A stretch of DNA of 64,000 bases from Arthrobacter sp. cf158 (GTDB lineage: Bacteria; Actinomycetota; Actinomycetes; Actinomycetales; Micrococcaceae). The notes under the pieces are model-generated. The model saw only the letters and a list, made by a program, of their open reading frames with translations, had not been told where the DNA came from and did not search any database. Numbering within the stretch: position 1 is the first letter of the stretch; each line of letters opens with the position of its first letter. The stretch is taken from positions 62,001-126,000 of the forward strand of contig NZ_FNNR01000007.1 of NCBI RefSeq assembly GCF_900106835.1. Direction: 5' to 3'. The translations under genes were made by a program, and so were the position numbers. Below, piece by piece: positions 34,458 through 41,716 of this stretch.

Positions 34458-36145
34458 TGCATCACCGGGGAGGGCTGGCTCTGACGTGCTGTTGCGCGGT
34501 CATAGACGCACTCGCCCCCGATCCACGTTTGCATCACCACCGCCCGGTGCAGTTCTTCCGGCGAAAGCTCGAAGAGGTTGACGTCCAGCACCGCGAGGTC
34601 GGCAAGTTTGCCGGGTTCCAAGGTCCCCGTCTCCGCGTCCAGGTGGTTGATCCACGCTGTTCCCTGCGTGTACGCGTTCAGGATCTGTTGGAGGCTGAGC
34701 TTCTGTGATCCCGGGCCGAGAGGCGGCAGGTCCTCCCCGGGTGCTGTGCGGTTGACGGCAACGTGGATGGCGGCGATCGGATCGGCCGTGGAGACGGGCC
34801 AGTCGCTGCCGGCCACCAAGCGTGCCCCCGCCGCAGCAAGTTCACCAAAGGGATAGTGCCGCGCCTCGGCGCCCGGTTCCAGGAACGGCAGGGTCAGGGT
34901 GTCCAGTTGATCCTCGTGGCAGGCCCAGAGGGCCTGCACGTTGGCTGCTGCTCCGAGCTCTGCAAAGCGGGCAGCGTCCTCGCTGCGGACTACTTGGAGA
35001 TGCGCCAGGTGGTGGCGGTGATCGTTGACTCCGTTGCTGTCCCGGGCAGTTTGGAGGGCGTCCAAGGCGTCGGTCACGGCGCGGTCGCCCAGGGCGTGGA
35101 AGTGGAGCTGCATCCCGGAGGCGTCGATGGCGGTGACGAATTCCTTGAGCTCTGCGGGCTCGAAGAACTCGATGCCGCGGTTGTCAGTGTGGTGTCCATG
35201 GTGGTCCAAGTAGACGTGGTGCATGGCGGCTGTGAAGTTCTCAGCGACTCCATCAACCATCACCTTGACCGTGTTGGCATTGAGGACCAGGGGGTCGAAC
35301 GACTCCCGGACGGTGTTCCGTCGTTCCAGGATCGCCTCCAGCTGGGACATGCCCGCCGTCCGGTCCCACCATTGGCATGCGGTGACCCGGACTTTGAGAT
35401 CCCCCGCGTTGGCGGCATCCATGTAGACCTTGAGGTTGTCGGCATGGCCGCCCTCGGGAATCGGCACCCAGGCGTCCTGCCATGCCGTGATGCCTTGGGA
35501 AAGCAGCAATTCCTGTGATGCGAGCAATCCTTGGTAGGCGAGGTTGTACGGCAAAGCAGGCTTGGCGTCGTTGAAGAGATCCATGGCACCTTCATGGACG
35601 GTGCCGGCGGGAGTACCGTCCGGCTCCCGCTCAAAGCGTCCACCGGCGGGATCCGGGGTGTCCCTGCTGATGGCCGCCGCTGCGAACGCGGCAGTATTGG
35701 CCCAGGCTCCGTGATGGTCGCGGTTCTGGAGATACACGGGCCGGTCCTGCACCACAGCATCCAACAAGCGCCGGGTAGGTGTTCCGCCCGGGAAAAGATC
35801 CATGGACCATCCCGCGCCGAGGATCCACGGTTGGTCCGGGTTTTCCGCTGCGTAGCGGCCAACCAGCGCCACGGCATCCTCAGCGGTGCTGGCCTCCGTC
35901 AGATCGCATTGCAACATCTCCACGCCGGCGAAGATGGGGTGGATATGGGCGTCCTGGAAACCCGGGACCACCAGTTGACCTTGGAGATCTACCCGGCGGG
36001 TGTCCGGCGTTGTAGTGGATTCGACGTCATCGGGGCTTCCGACGGCGACGATCCTCCCGCCTGCCACGGCCACATTTGCCCGGACGGGACCGGCGTCATT
36101 GCCGGTGTAGACCCATCCGTTCTCAAACAAAATCTCTGCGTGCAC
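34454..36145 (-). CDS. YtcJ-type metal-dependent amidohydrolase (amidohydrolase 3 family)
   Basis: A 563-residue amidohydrolase. The metal-binding HxH is in VVPGFQDAHIHPIFAG (about residue 70), a second His pair lies in LHFHALGDRAV (about 335-341), and the catalytic Asp is in AGSDWPVSTADPI near residue 450. The strands at both ends form the usual beta-sandwich. This family includes the N-substituted formamide deformylase NfdA of Arthrobacter pascens, which releases amines from N-formyl compounds. It lacks a signal peptide, so it acts in the cytosol on imported substrate. It is the first gene of the operon, facing the TetR gene across about 180 bp with operator-like repeats. Confidence 0.88.
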   Translation of the reverse strand: MHAEILFENGWVYTGNDAGPVRANVAVAGGRIVAVGSPDDVESTTTPDTRRVDLQGQLVVPGFQDAHIHPIFAGVEMLQCDLTEASTAEDAVALVGRYAAENPDQPWILGAGWSMDLFPGGTPTRRLLDAVVQDRPVYLQNRDHHGAWANTAAFAAAAISRDTPDPAGGRFEREPDGTPAGTVHEGAMDLFNDAKPALPYNLAYQGLLASQELLLSQGITAWQDAWVPIPEGGHADNLKVYMDAANAGDLKVRVTACQWWDRTAGMSQLEAILERRNTVRESFDPLVLNANTVKVMVDGVAENFTAAMHHVYLDHHGHHTDNRGIEFFEPAELKEFVTAIDASGMQLHFHALGDRAVTDALDALQTARDSNGVNDHRHHLAHLQVVRSEDAARFAELGAAANVQALWACHEDQLDTLTLPFLEPGAEARHYPFGELAAAGARLVAGSDWPVSTADPIAAIHVAVNRTAPGEDLPPLGPGSQKLSLQQILNAYTQGTAWINHLDAETGTLEPGKLADLAVLDVNLFELSPEELHRAVVMQTWIGGECVYDRATARQSQPSPVMQ

Positions 36146-36209
36146 GTTCGAGTCCTTTCGAGGGGAAATTCAACTCTGCGAGACACACTATGAGCCGGAT
36201 CACACTTAA

Positions 36210-36250
36210 GTCAACAGTGTTGACATCATCGCTGACAAAGTCTTTGACTT
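36210..36250. promoter_or_regulatory. Probable TetR operators in the amidohydrolase / TetR divergent region
   Basis: GTCAACAGTGTTGAC at 36210-36224 is a perfect 15-bp palindrome. A second, shorter one, AAGTC-TTT-GACTT, lies at 36238-36250. TTGACA (36220-36225) and TTGACT (36244-36249) inside them look like -35 elements for the rightward transcript, so binding would repress. Confidence 0.6.
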
Positions 36251-36270
36251 GTCCTCGAGAGGAGGAAACC

Positions 36271-36288
36271 ATGAATCATGTACGGTGA
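36271..36288 (+). CDS. Possible five-codon leader peptide (MNHVR) before the TetR gene
   Basis: ATG AAT CAT GTA CGG TGA follows an excellent ribosome-binding site, GAGAGGAGG, at ideal spacing. It ends 36 bp before the preferred TetR start. A strong site that serves only five codons suggests either a leader peptide influencing downstream translation or a decayed start of a longer gene. Translation is unproven. Confidence 0.35.
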   Translation: MNHVR

Positions 36289-36324
36289 TAAAGATCCCGG
36301 GATCCCATGGAAGGTGGACAACAG

Positions 36325-37002
36325 ATGGTGCAGCCAGCCCAGTCAACGGACCGGCGCACCCGATTGGACCCAGCCACCATCATTGATGCCGTCCTCCGGA
36401 TCTCCAGCCAGGAGCCCGGCGAACGGTTGACTGTCCGAAGGCTGGGCCAGGAACTCGACGTCGATGCCACCGCCGTGTATCGCCATTTCCGTAACAGGGA
36501 CGCCGTTGTACGGGCAGCCTTGGACCAGTTGTTCATGATGTCCGTGGAACGCACCCTGGCCACGGCGCGCGACCACGACTGGCGCGCCCGACTGGAGGCC
36601 TACCTCGATGAACTCCTCAGGGTCTTTATGCAACACCCTTCCCTGGGCAGCGAGTCCTTTGCCACGGACACCTACGGCCCCGGCGAGCTGAAGGCAATCG
36701 AGTTCGTCCTGCAATGCCTCACCGATGCCGGACTGGCAGAGGACCGCGTGGTGCACTACTACGCAGCCCTGGAAAGCTACACTCTGGCTCTCGGTGCCGG
36801 AATTGCGGTGGAGATCCAGCGGCTCCCGGACTCCGAAGGCCACGATCCCTGGCTCAACCCCCGGGTCTTCACGCGCATTTCCGGGCATCCGCTCCTCGAA
36901 AAACACCACGCAGCCCTGCAGACCCTCGATTCACTCAAGGCGTTCCATGCCGGCCTGGCAGCCATCCTGGACAGCGCCGAACGCGAAAGCAAGCACTCCT
37001 GA
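36325..37002 (+). CDS. TetR-family regulator
   Basis: A 225-residue TetR regulator. The HTH spans about residues 15-60 (PATIIDAVLRISSQEPGERL, then LGQELDVDATAVYRHFRNRD). The C-terminal helices carry a TetR_C-like ligand domain. ATG 36325 is preceded by GGAAGGTGG at seven bases, better than ATG 36307, which has no Shine-Dalgarno. It diverges from the amidohydrolase/ABC/oxidoreductase operon and is followed by an aldehyde dehydrogenase gene after about 120 bp. It probably controls both through the palindromes in the divergent region. The inducer is likely the imported compound or its product. Confidence 0.87.
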   Translation: MVQPAQSTDRRTRLDPATIIDAVLRISSQEPGERLTVRRLGQELDVDATAVYRHFRNRDAVVRAALDQLFMMSVERTLATARDHDWRARLEAYLDELLRVFMQHPSLGSESFATDTYGPGELKAIEFVLQCLTDAGLAEDRVVHYYAALESYTLALGAGIAVEIQRLPDSEGHDPWLNPRVFTRISGHPLLEKHHAALQTLDSLKAFHAGLAAILDSAERESKHS

Positions 37003-37123
37003 CCGTCCGCATCTGACGGACTGCAAGCCCAGCGCAACCTGCCCCACCCGCACAACGGCACCTCCGGCGTCGTTCATTCAGCACTGCCCGGGCACCGACG
37101 CCCAGCAGGGAAAGCATGGCACC

Positions 37124-38602
37124 ATGCACCAGTTCATCAACGGAAAACTACAGTCCGGGACGTCCGGACAAAACCTCGACGTCATCAATCCAGCCACCTC
37201 CGAGGTAGTGGAAACGGTAGGTTTGGCGTCATTGGCGGACCTTGAATTGGCCGTGGAAGCGGCACGAAGCGCCTTCCCGGCCTGGTCCCGCGCCGCGCCC
37301 GGCGAGCGCGCAGGCATCCTGCAGAAGTTCGCCCGCATCATGGAGGAACGCGCCGGGCAATTCTCCCGCGTGGAAAGTTCGCAGACAGGCAAACCGCTCC
37401 GGTTGACCCGGGAATTCGACGTTCCCGGAACCATCGACAACATCGACTTCTTTGCCGGTGCCGCCCGTCATCTGGAGGGCAAAGCGACCGCCGAGTACTC
37501 CCCCCAGCACACCTCATCCATCCGGCGGGAACCGATCGGCGTGGTGGGGTCCATTGCGCCATGGAACTATCCGTTGCAGATGGCAGCATGGAAGATCCTT
37601 CCCGCTATCGCCGCTGGCAACACCATTGTCCTCAAGCCCGCCGAGATCACGCCCCTCACGTCGCTGATGTTCGCGCAGGCGCTCACCGATGCGGGACTGC
37701 CCGACGGCGTGGTGAACGTGGTGGTGGGCGACGGCGCCACCGTGGGAGCCGCCCTCATGCGGCATCCCGACGTGGACATGGTCTCCTTCACGGGATCCAC
37801 CGCCATTGGACGCACCGTCCTGGAGGCGGCGGCCGTCAACGCCAAGCGCGTGCATCTTGAGCTGGGCGGCAAGGCACCCTTCGTGGTGTTCGACGACGCC
37901 AACCTGGACGCCGCGGTGCACGGCGCCGTGGCGGGTTCGCTCATCAACACAGGCCAGGATTGCACGGCCGCCACGCGGGCCATTGTGCACAGGAGCGTGT
38001 ATGAGGAATTCGTGGCGAAGCTCGCTGCCCGCTTCGAGGGGATCGTCCTGGGCACCCCCACGGACACTGGCGCCGACCTGGGCCCGCTGGTTTCCTTCAA
38101 ACAACGGGACCACGTGGCAGGAATGGTGGAGCGCGCCCGCGGATACAGCAAGATTGTGGCTGGGGGCTACGCTCCTGCCGAGGGTGGCCTTGAAAAGGGC
38201 GCCTTCTACCGGCCCACGGTGGTAGTCGACGCGGCACCGGACTCGGAGATCGTGCGGGATGAGGTCTTCGGCCCGGTGCTGGTGGTCCTCCCCTTTGACA
38301 CCGACGATCAAGCCATCCAGCTGGCCAACGACACCGTCTATGGCCTGGCAGCCTCAGCCTGGACCAACAACCTGCAGCGGGCACTGCGTGCCACCCGTGA
38401 GATCAGGGCCGGCTGCGTCTGGGTCAACGACCACGTTCCCATCATTTCCGAAATGCCCCACGGCGGCTTCAAGCAGTCAGGCTCCGGCAAGGACATGTCC
38501 GCGTACTCCTTTGACGAATACACCCAGGTGAAACACGTGATGTTTGAGCTGGATGGCGTCACCGAAAAGGACTGGCACCGGACCATCTTCTCGCTGCGCT
38601 GA
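37124..38602 (+). CDS. NAD-dependent aldehyde dehydrogenase (gamma-aminobutyraldehyde dehydrogenase-like)
   Basis: A 492-residue ALDH. NAD-binding is in GSIAPWNYPLQMAAWKILPA and FTGSTAIGRTV; the catalytic Glu is in ELGGKAPFVVF (about residue 248), and the catalytic Cys is in NTGQDCTAATR (about 282). GQDCTA is typical of the aminobutyraldehyde/betaine-aldehyde branch. The C-terminal GGFKQSGSGKDMSAYSFDEYTQVKHV is also of this branch. I chose ATG 37124 (MHQFINGKLQSG); the reading frame is open upstream but that part overlaps the TetR gene out of frame. Together with the amine-oxidase-like enzyme at 27847 it forms a plausible amine-to-acid route. Confidence 0.88.
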   Translation: MHQFINGKLQSGTSGQNLDVINPATSEVVETVGLASLADLELAVEAARSAFPAWSRAAPGERAGILQKFARIMEERAGQFSRVESSQTGKPLRLTREFDVPGTIDNIDFFAGAARHLEGKATAEYSPQHTSSIRREPIGVVGSIAPWNYPLQMAAWKILPAIAAGNTIVLKPAEITPLTSLMFAQALTDAGLPDGVVNVVVGDGATVGAALMRHPDVDMVSFTGSTAIGRTVLEAAAVNAKRVHLELGGKAPFVVFDDANLDAAVHGAVAGSLINTGQDCTAATRAIVHRSVYEEFVAKLAARFEGIVLGTPTDTGADLGPLVSFKQRDHVAGMVERARGYSKIVAGGYAPAEGGLEKGAFYRPTVVVDAAPDSEIVRDEVFGPVLVVLPFDTDDQAIQLANDTVYGLAASAWTNNLQRALRATREIRAGCVWVNDHVPIISEMPHGGFKQSGSGKDMSAYSFDEYTQVKHVMFELDGVTEKDWHRTIFSLR

Positions 38603-38609
38603 ACTTCGC

Positions 38610-38693
38610 GTTGCGGGGCCCGCTCTGCCCACGTTGCGGGGCCCGCTCTGCGTGCCTCCGGGGACTTCAGAGCCGCAGAGCGGGCCCTGCAAC
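38610..38693. repeat. Dispersed palindromic element, copy F, with a duplicated left arm
   Basis: The left arm GTTGCGGGGCCCGCTCTG occurs twice (38610 and 38633) before a single right arm ending 38693. The right arm, read on the minus strand, encodes the last eight residues and stop of the EamA gene. It lies between two convergent genes. Confidence 0.85.
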
Positions 38694-39578
38694 GGTCACT
38701 TCCGAACGCTTCCGTCCGGCCCCCAGCACCGCCGTGGCCACACCAAGCAGCAGAATCAGCCCGCCCATCACTTCTGTCAGCGTGGGAACCTCGTTCAAGA
38801 CCAGCCAGGCCGCCGTCATGCCAACCACCGGGACCAGCAACGTAAAAGGCACGACGTCGGAACTCGGGTACAGCGACAGCAGCCGGTTCCAGATGCCGTA
38901 GCCAATCAGCGAGGCGAACACAGCCGTGTAAACCGCACTCAGGATGGTGGCTGGCTGAAGGTCGGAGAGCGTAGCCCACACCATGTCCGGGCCGTCCACC
39001 GCCAGCGACAATCCCGCCAAGGGAAGCGGCACTACCGCCCCGGACCACACCACCAGGCCAAGACCGGATGCAGCTTTCGAATGCCTGGCCACCACATTGC
39101 CAATGGCCCAGGACAATGCTGCGGCCAGGACAATCATGAGCGGCAGCACGGGCGCCACGGCACTGCGTCCCAGTGCCACCACCCCCAGGCCGGCGATGCC
39201 CAGCACCACGCCGGCCAACTGACGGTGGCTGGGCCTCTCACCGAGGAACCTTGCGGCCAGCAGGATGGTGAACAGCACCTGGGCTTGCAGCACCAGCGAC
39301 GCCAGTCCAGCCGGCATCCCCAGCGCCATGCCCAGGTACAGGAGCCCGAACTGGCCGGCACTCATGAAGAGTCCGACGCCCAGAATCGCCCTCCAGCCCA
39401 CATCCGGTTTGCGGATGAACAGGATGAAGGGAAAAACGACCAACAGGAAACGCATGGCCACGAAGAGCAGCGGAGGCACCTCCCGGCCATTGGTGTGAAG
39501 GCCCAGGTCGATCGCGACAAAGTTGATGCCCCAGAGGACGGCGACAAGGACGGCAAGGGCAGAGTGGCGAAGGTTCAC
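38667..39578 (-). CDS. EamA/DMT-family transporter
   Basis: A membrane protein of about 303 residues with ten hydrophobic helices in two five-helix halves, the EamA (RhaT-like) layout of metabolite exporters. The first helix is ALAVLVAVLWGINFVAIDLG; the second half begins near ALSWAIGNVVARHS. I chose GTG 39578 (VNLRHSALAVL), which matches the family start and leaves room for a promoter; an ATG at 39629 would leave only 21 bp to the divergent LysR gene. The C-terminal residues VAGPALRL and the stop are encoded by the repeat element copy F, so the natural end has been replaced. The LysR gene next door probably regulates it. Confidence 0.83.
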   Translation of the reverse strand: MNLRHSALAVLVAVLWGINFVAIDLGLHTNGREVPPLLFVAMRFLLVVFPFILFIRKPDVGWRAILGVGLFMSAGQFGLLYLGMALGMPAGLASLVLQAQVLFTILLAARFLGERPSHRQLAGVVLGIAGLGVVALGRSAVAPVLPLMIVLAAALSWAIGNVVARHSKAASGLGLVVWSGAVVPLPLAGLSLAVDGPDMVWATLSDLQPATILSAVYTAVFASLIGYGIWNRLLSLYPSSDVVPFTLLVPVVGMTAAWLVLNEVPTLTEVMGGLILLLGVATAVLGAGRKRSEVTVAGPALRL

Positions 39579-39650
39579 AAGTACACTCTGGACTTCTTCA
39601 CCTTGAAGCACCAGCGTTGATTTCAGCATGGAACCGCGTAGATTTACTTC

Positions 39651-40586
39651 ATGATCGACATTTCAGCTTTGAGGGCACTCGTCGCCGTGGAACAGCACGG
39701 ATCCGTGGTGGCCGCGTCGGATGTGATGGGGTATAGCCCGTCCGCCGTATCGCAGCAGATCAAGAAGCTTGAGAAGCAGACCGGGGTCGCTGTTCTGGAG
39801 CGGAACGGCCGTGGGGTGCTCTTGACGGAACGGGGCCTTGCGCTGGCAGGCTACGGGCGGCGCATCATGGGTGAACTCGAGGAACTGCAGGCAACCTTGC
39901 TTGCCGATCCGGCCAAGCCTTCAGGACTGCTGAGGTTGGTTGCTTTCTCCACCGCATGCCGTGGCCTGGTGGGGCCGCTGCTCGGCCGATTGGCGGCGTC
40001 ACACCCGGCCTTGGACATTACGGTGCTGGCAGAGGATCCCCGCGAAGCCGTGCAGAGAGTGGCCTCCGGCGAGGCCGAGCTCGCTGTGGTGCACAACTGG
40101 AACTCCGTGCCGCTGGTGATTCCGGAGAACCTGGTGCATGAGGACCTCTGTATCGACCAAGCCGATGTCCTGGTCAACAGCACGCACGCACTGGCGACAC
40201 GGGCCGTCGTCGAACGTGAAGATTTACTGGACCAGACCTGGATCAGCACGCCGGCGGGAGCTATCTGCAACGAAGCCCTGCTGCAGATCTTCGCGGGACT
40301 GGGCCGCGTACCGGATATCCGCGTGTACGATCCCGACTTTTCCACGCACATCGCCATGGTGGAGCAGGGCGTGGCCGTGGCGCTGGTTCCGCGGCTGGGC
40401 AGGCCGCCGCTTACCGCGGGGGTGGTTGCGATCCCCGTCATCAATCCCGCGCAACAGCGCTCCGTGGGAGTGGTCTACCGCAAGACCATGACGGCAAGCC
40501 CCAACATCCGGCTGGCCGTGCGCCTGTTGCGGGACATCGCCGCCCACGAGCTTCCCACCCAGGAACTTCCCACCCAGCGAGGTTGA
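39651..40586 (+). CDS. LysR-family transcriptional regulator
   Basis: A 311-residue LysR regulator with the N-terminal HTH (LRALVAVEQHGSVVAASDVMGYSPSAVSQQIKKLEKQ, of which GYSPSAVSQQIKKLE is the recognition part) and a C-terminal periplasmic-binding-protein-like effector domain from about residue 90. It is divergent from an EamA exporter gene, the common arrangement in which the regulator controls an amino-acid or metabolite efflux pump. A tandem ELPTQELPTQ ends the protein, encoded by a 15-nt duplication at about 40553-40578. The effector is unknown. Confidence 0.87.
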   Translation: MIDISALRALVAVEQHGSVVAASDVMGYSPSAVSQQIKKLEKQTGVAVLERNGRGVLLTERGLALAGYGRRIMGELEELQATLLADPAKPSGLLRLVAFSTACRGLVGPLLGRLAASHPALDITVLAEDPREAVQRVASGEAELAVVHNWNSVPLVIPENLVHEDLCIDQADVLVNSTHALATRAVVEREDLLDQTWISTPAGAICNEALLQIFAGLGRVPDIRVYDPDFSTHIAMVEQGVAVALVPRLGRPPLTAGVVAIPVINPAQQRSVGVVYRKTMTASPNIRLAVRLLRDIAAHELPTQELPTQRG

Positions 40587-40643
40587 TCTACGTCTGGGGT
40601 TGATCAACGTCACACAGGGGAACATTCGACGCCCGGCAGGCTG

Positions 40644-40662
40644 TTAGCTTAGGCTAACCTTA
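40644..40662 (+). promoter_or_regulatory. DtxR/IdeR-type iron box
   Basis: TTAGCTTAGGCTAACCTTA matches the 19-bp consensus TTAGGTTAGGCTAACCTAA at 17 of 19 positions. It lies 57 bp before the next gene's start. With iron, the DtxR/IdeR repressor should occupy it, so the gene at 40719 is predicted to be induced by iron starvation. Confidence 0.8.
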
Positions 40663-40718
40663 CCTAGCTACCTGCGCCGCCCGGAGCGCAGTCGTCGAAA
40701 CTCTGAAGGGGCCCAACA

Positions 40719-41057
40719 GTGGAAGCAATCCTCTTTCCCACGGACATGAACCACCACCACACCTATGGCCTGGTGAGTTACATCATGATCGACGACGGCC
40801 TGTATCCGAGCGCCCACAACCGGCGCGACCCCTACGCACTTCCGGCCTTCGACATCCGGGGTCAGTGGGTCTACCCCAGCCGGTACAACGAGTACATGGC
40901 CCCGCAGCTGCCGGTGTACATGTTCGACGGCGAATACCTGATCGCAACAGGGCATGGCGAGGAAGCCGCGGGCCTGCCCGTCTTCGAAATCCGCTGCATG
41001 TGCATGCCGCAGCTAACTCCCGGGCACGGCTCAGCATCAGGCGCCAGCGAGTACTGA
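40719..41057 (+). CDS. Small protein of unknown function, predicted iron-regulated
   Basis: A 112-residue soluble protein of no family I recognise. GTG 40719 has GAAGGGG upstream; an ATG at 40746 is an alternative start. It has a His triplet near the N-terminus (MNHHHTYGL), four more aromatic-rich segments (GQWVYPSRYNEYMAPQ, VYMFDGEYLIATGHGEE) and a terminal CMCM (Cys-x-Cys). These could bind metal, but no known metal motif is complete. There is no signal peptide. The only gene behind the iron box, it is most likely monocistronic. Its role could be in iron-sparing, storage or siderophore handling, and this is inference only. Confidence 0.65.
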   Translation: MEAILFPTDMNHHHTYGLVSYIMIDDGLYPSAHNRRDPYALPAFDIRGQWVYPSRYNEYMAPQLPVYMFDGEYLIATGHGEEAAGLPVFEIRCMCMPQLTPGHGSASGASEY

Positions 41058-41091
41058 ACGGCCCCTGCAGCCCAGACCGGTCAGGCGCTGA

Positions 41092-41616
41092 TTATGGCCG
41101 GGGCACTTTGAAGTGCGTCAACCGGGCATCCTGCCCGTCAAGCTCGGCCCAGGATTTCTCCGTCTCCATTACCGTCAACGCACTCGTTGGGTAACGGGTG
41201 GCGGCGTCCATGTAAGCGTCGTGGTCCGAGTCGCGGGAAGCCAAATGCATGGCAAGATCCTGTACTCCAGGCAGGTGAGAAATGATCATTAGCGTGGTGA
41301 CGGTGTCCGGAACGTGGTTGATGACCGTCAGCATGCGGTTTGCGGAGGCGGCATACAAGCCATCTTCGAGCTTGGGCGTCGGAGCCTTGTCCCCCAACTC
41401 GTCGCAGACCCAGGTGCACGTTTGGCGGGTCCTGAGCGCGGACGAGCACAGGATAAAGTCCGGCACCACGCCGTGCTTGAGCAACCACTTGCCGGCAAGT
41501 GGCGCCTCACGGTGACCCCGTTCCTCCAAGGGCCGCTCGTGGTCCGGCACGCCCATGGGCCAATCGGCCTTGGCGTGGCGCATGATCACCAAACGCTTGA
41601 TGTGATGGTCGCTCAT
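41092..41616 (-). CDS. Histidine phosphatase of the SixA type
   Basis: A 174-residue member of the phosphoglycerate-mutase-like histidine phosphatase family. The catalytic RHG-type motif is LVIMRHAKADW (His13), with the partner His in MIISHLPGVQDL (about residue 110), and Arg in SSALRTRQT. SixA of E. coli removes phosphate from phosphohistidine proteins; in this family the substrate is often unproven. It is followed, toward the left, by the iron-box gene on the opposite strand. It starts at ATG 41616, about 50 bp from the terminator of the OmpR-type regulator, and is probably transcribed separately. Confidence 0.85.
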   Translation of the reverse strand: MSDHHIKRLVIMRHAKADWPMGVPDHERPLEERGHREAPLAGKWLLKHGVVPDFILCSSALRTRQTCTWVCDELGDKAPTPKLEDGLYAASANRMLTVINHVPDTVTTLMIISHLPGVQDLAMHLASRDSDHDAYMDAATRYPTSALTVMETEKSWAELDGQDARLTHFKVPRP

Positions 41617-41668
41617 ACCCCAACCCTATCCGCCCTGCCCACCATGGCAGGGTCCCGCAGGGAATGCG

Positions 41669-41703
41669 AAAGCGCCCGCCTCTTGACCGGAGACGGGCGC
41701 TTT
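41669..41703. terminator. Terminator downstream of the receiver-less OmpR-type gene
   Basis: A 10-bp stem AAAGCGCCCG / CGGGCGCTTT with a 15-nt loop, flanked by T on the plus strand and by A on the other side. It lies 14 bp past the stop of the minus-strand regulator gene. Confidence 0.7.
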
Positions 41704-41716
41704 TCTGCTGCTGTTG

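Noticed and set aside
36725..37123. N-terminal extension of the aldehyde dehydrogenase
   Set aside because: It would overlap the TetR gene out of frame; homologous ALDHs begin near MHQFINGK at 37124.
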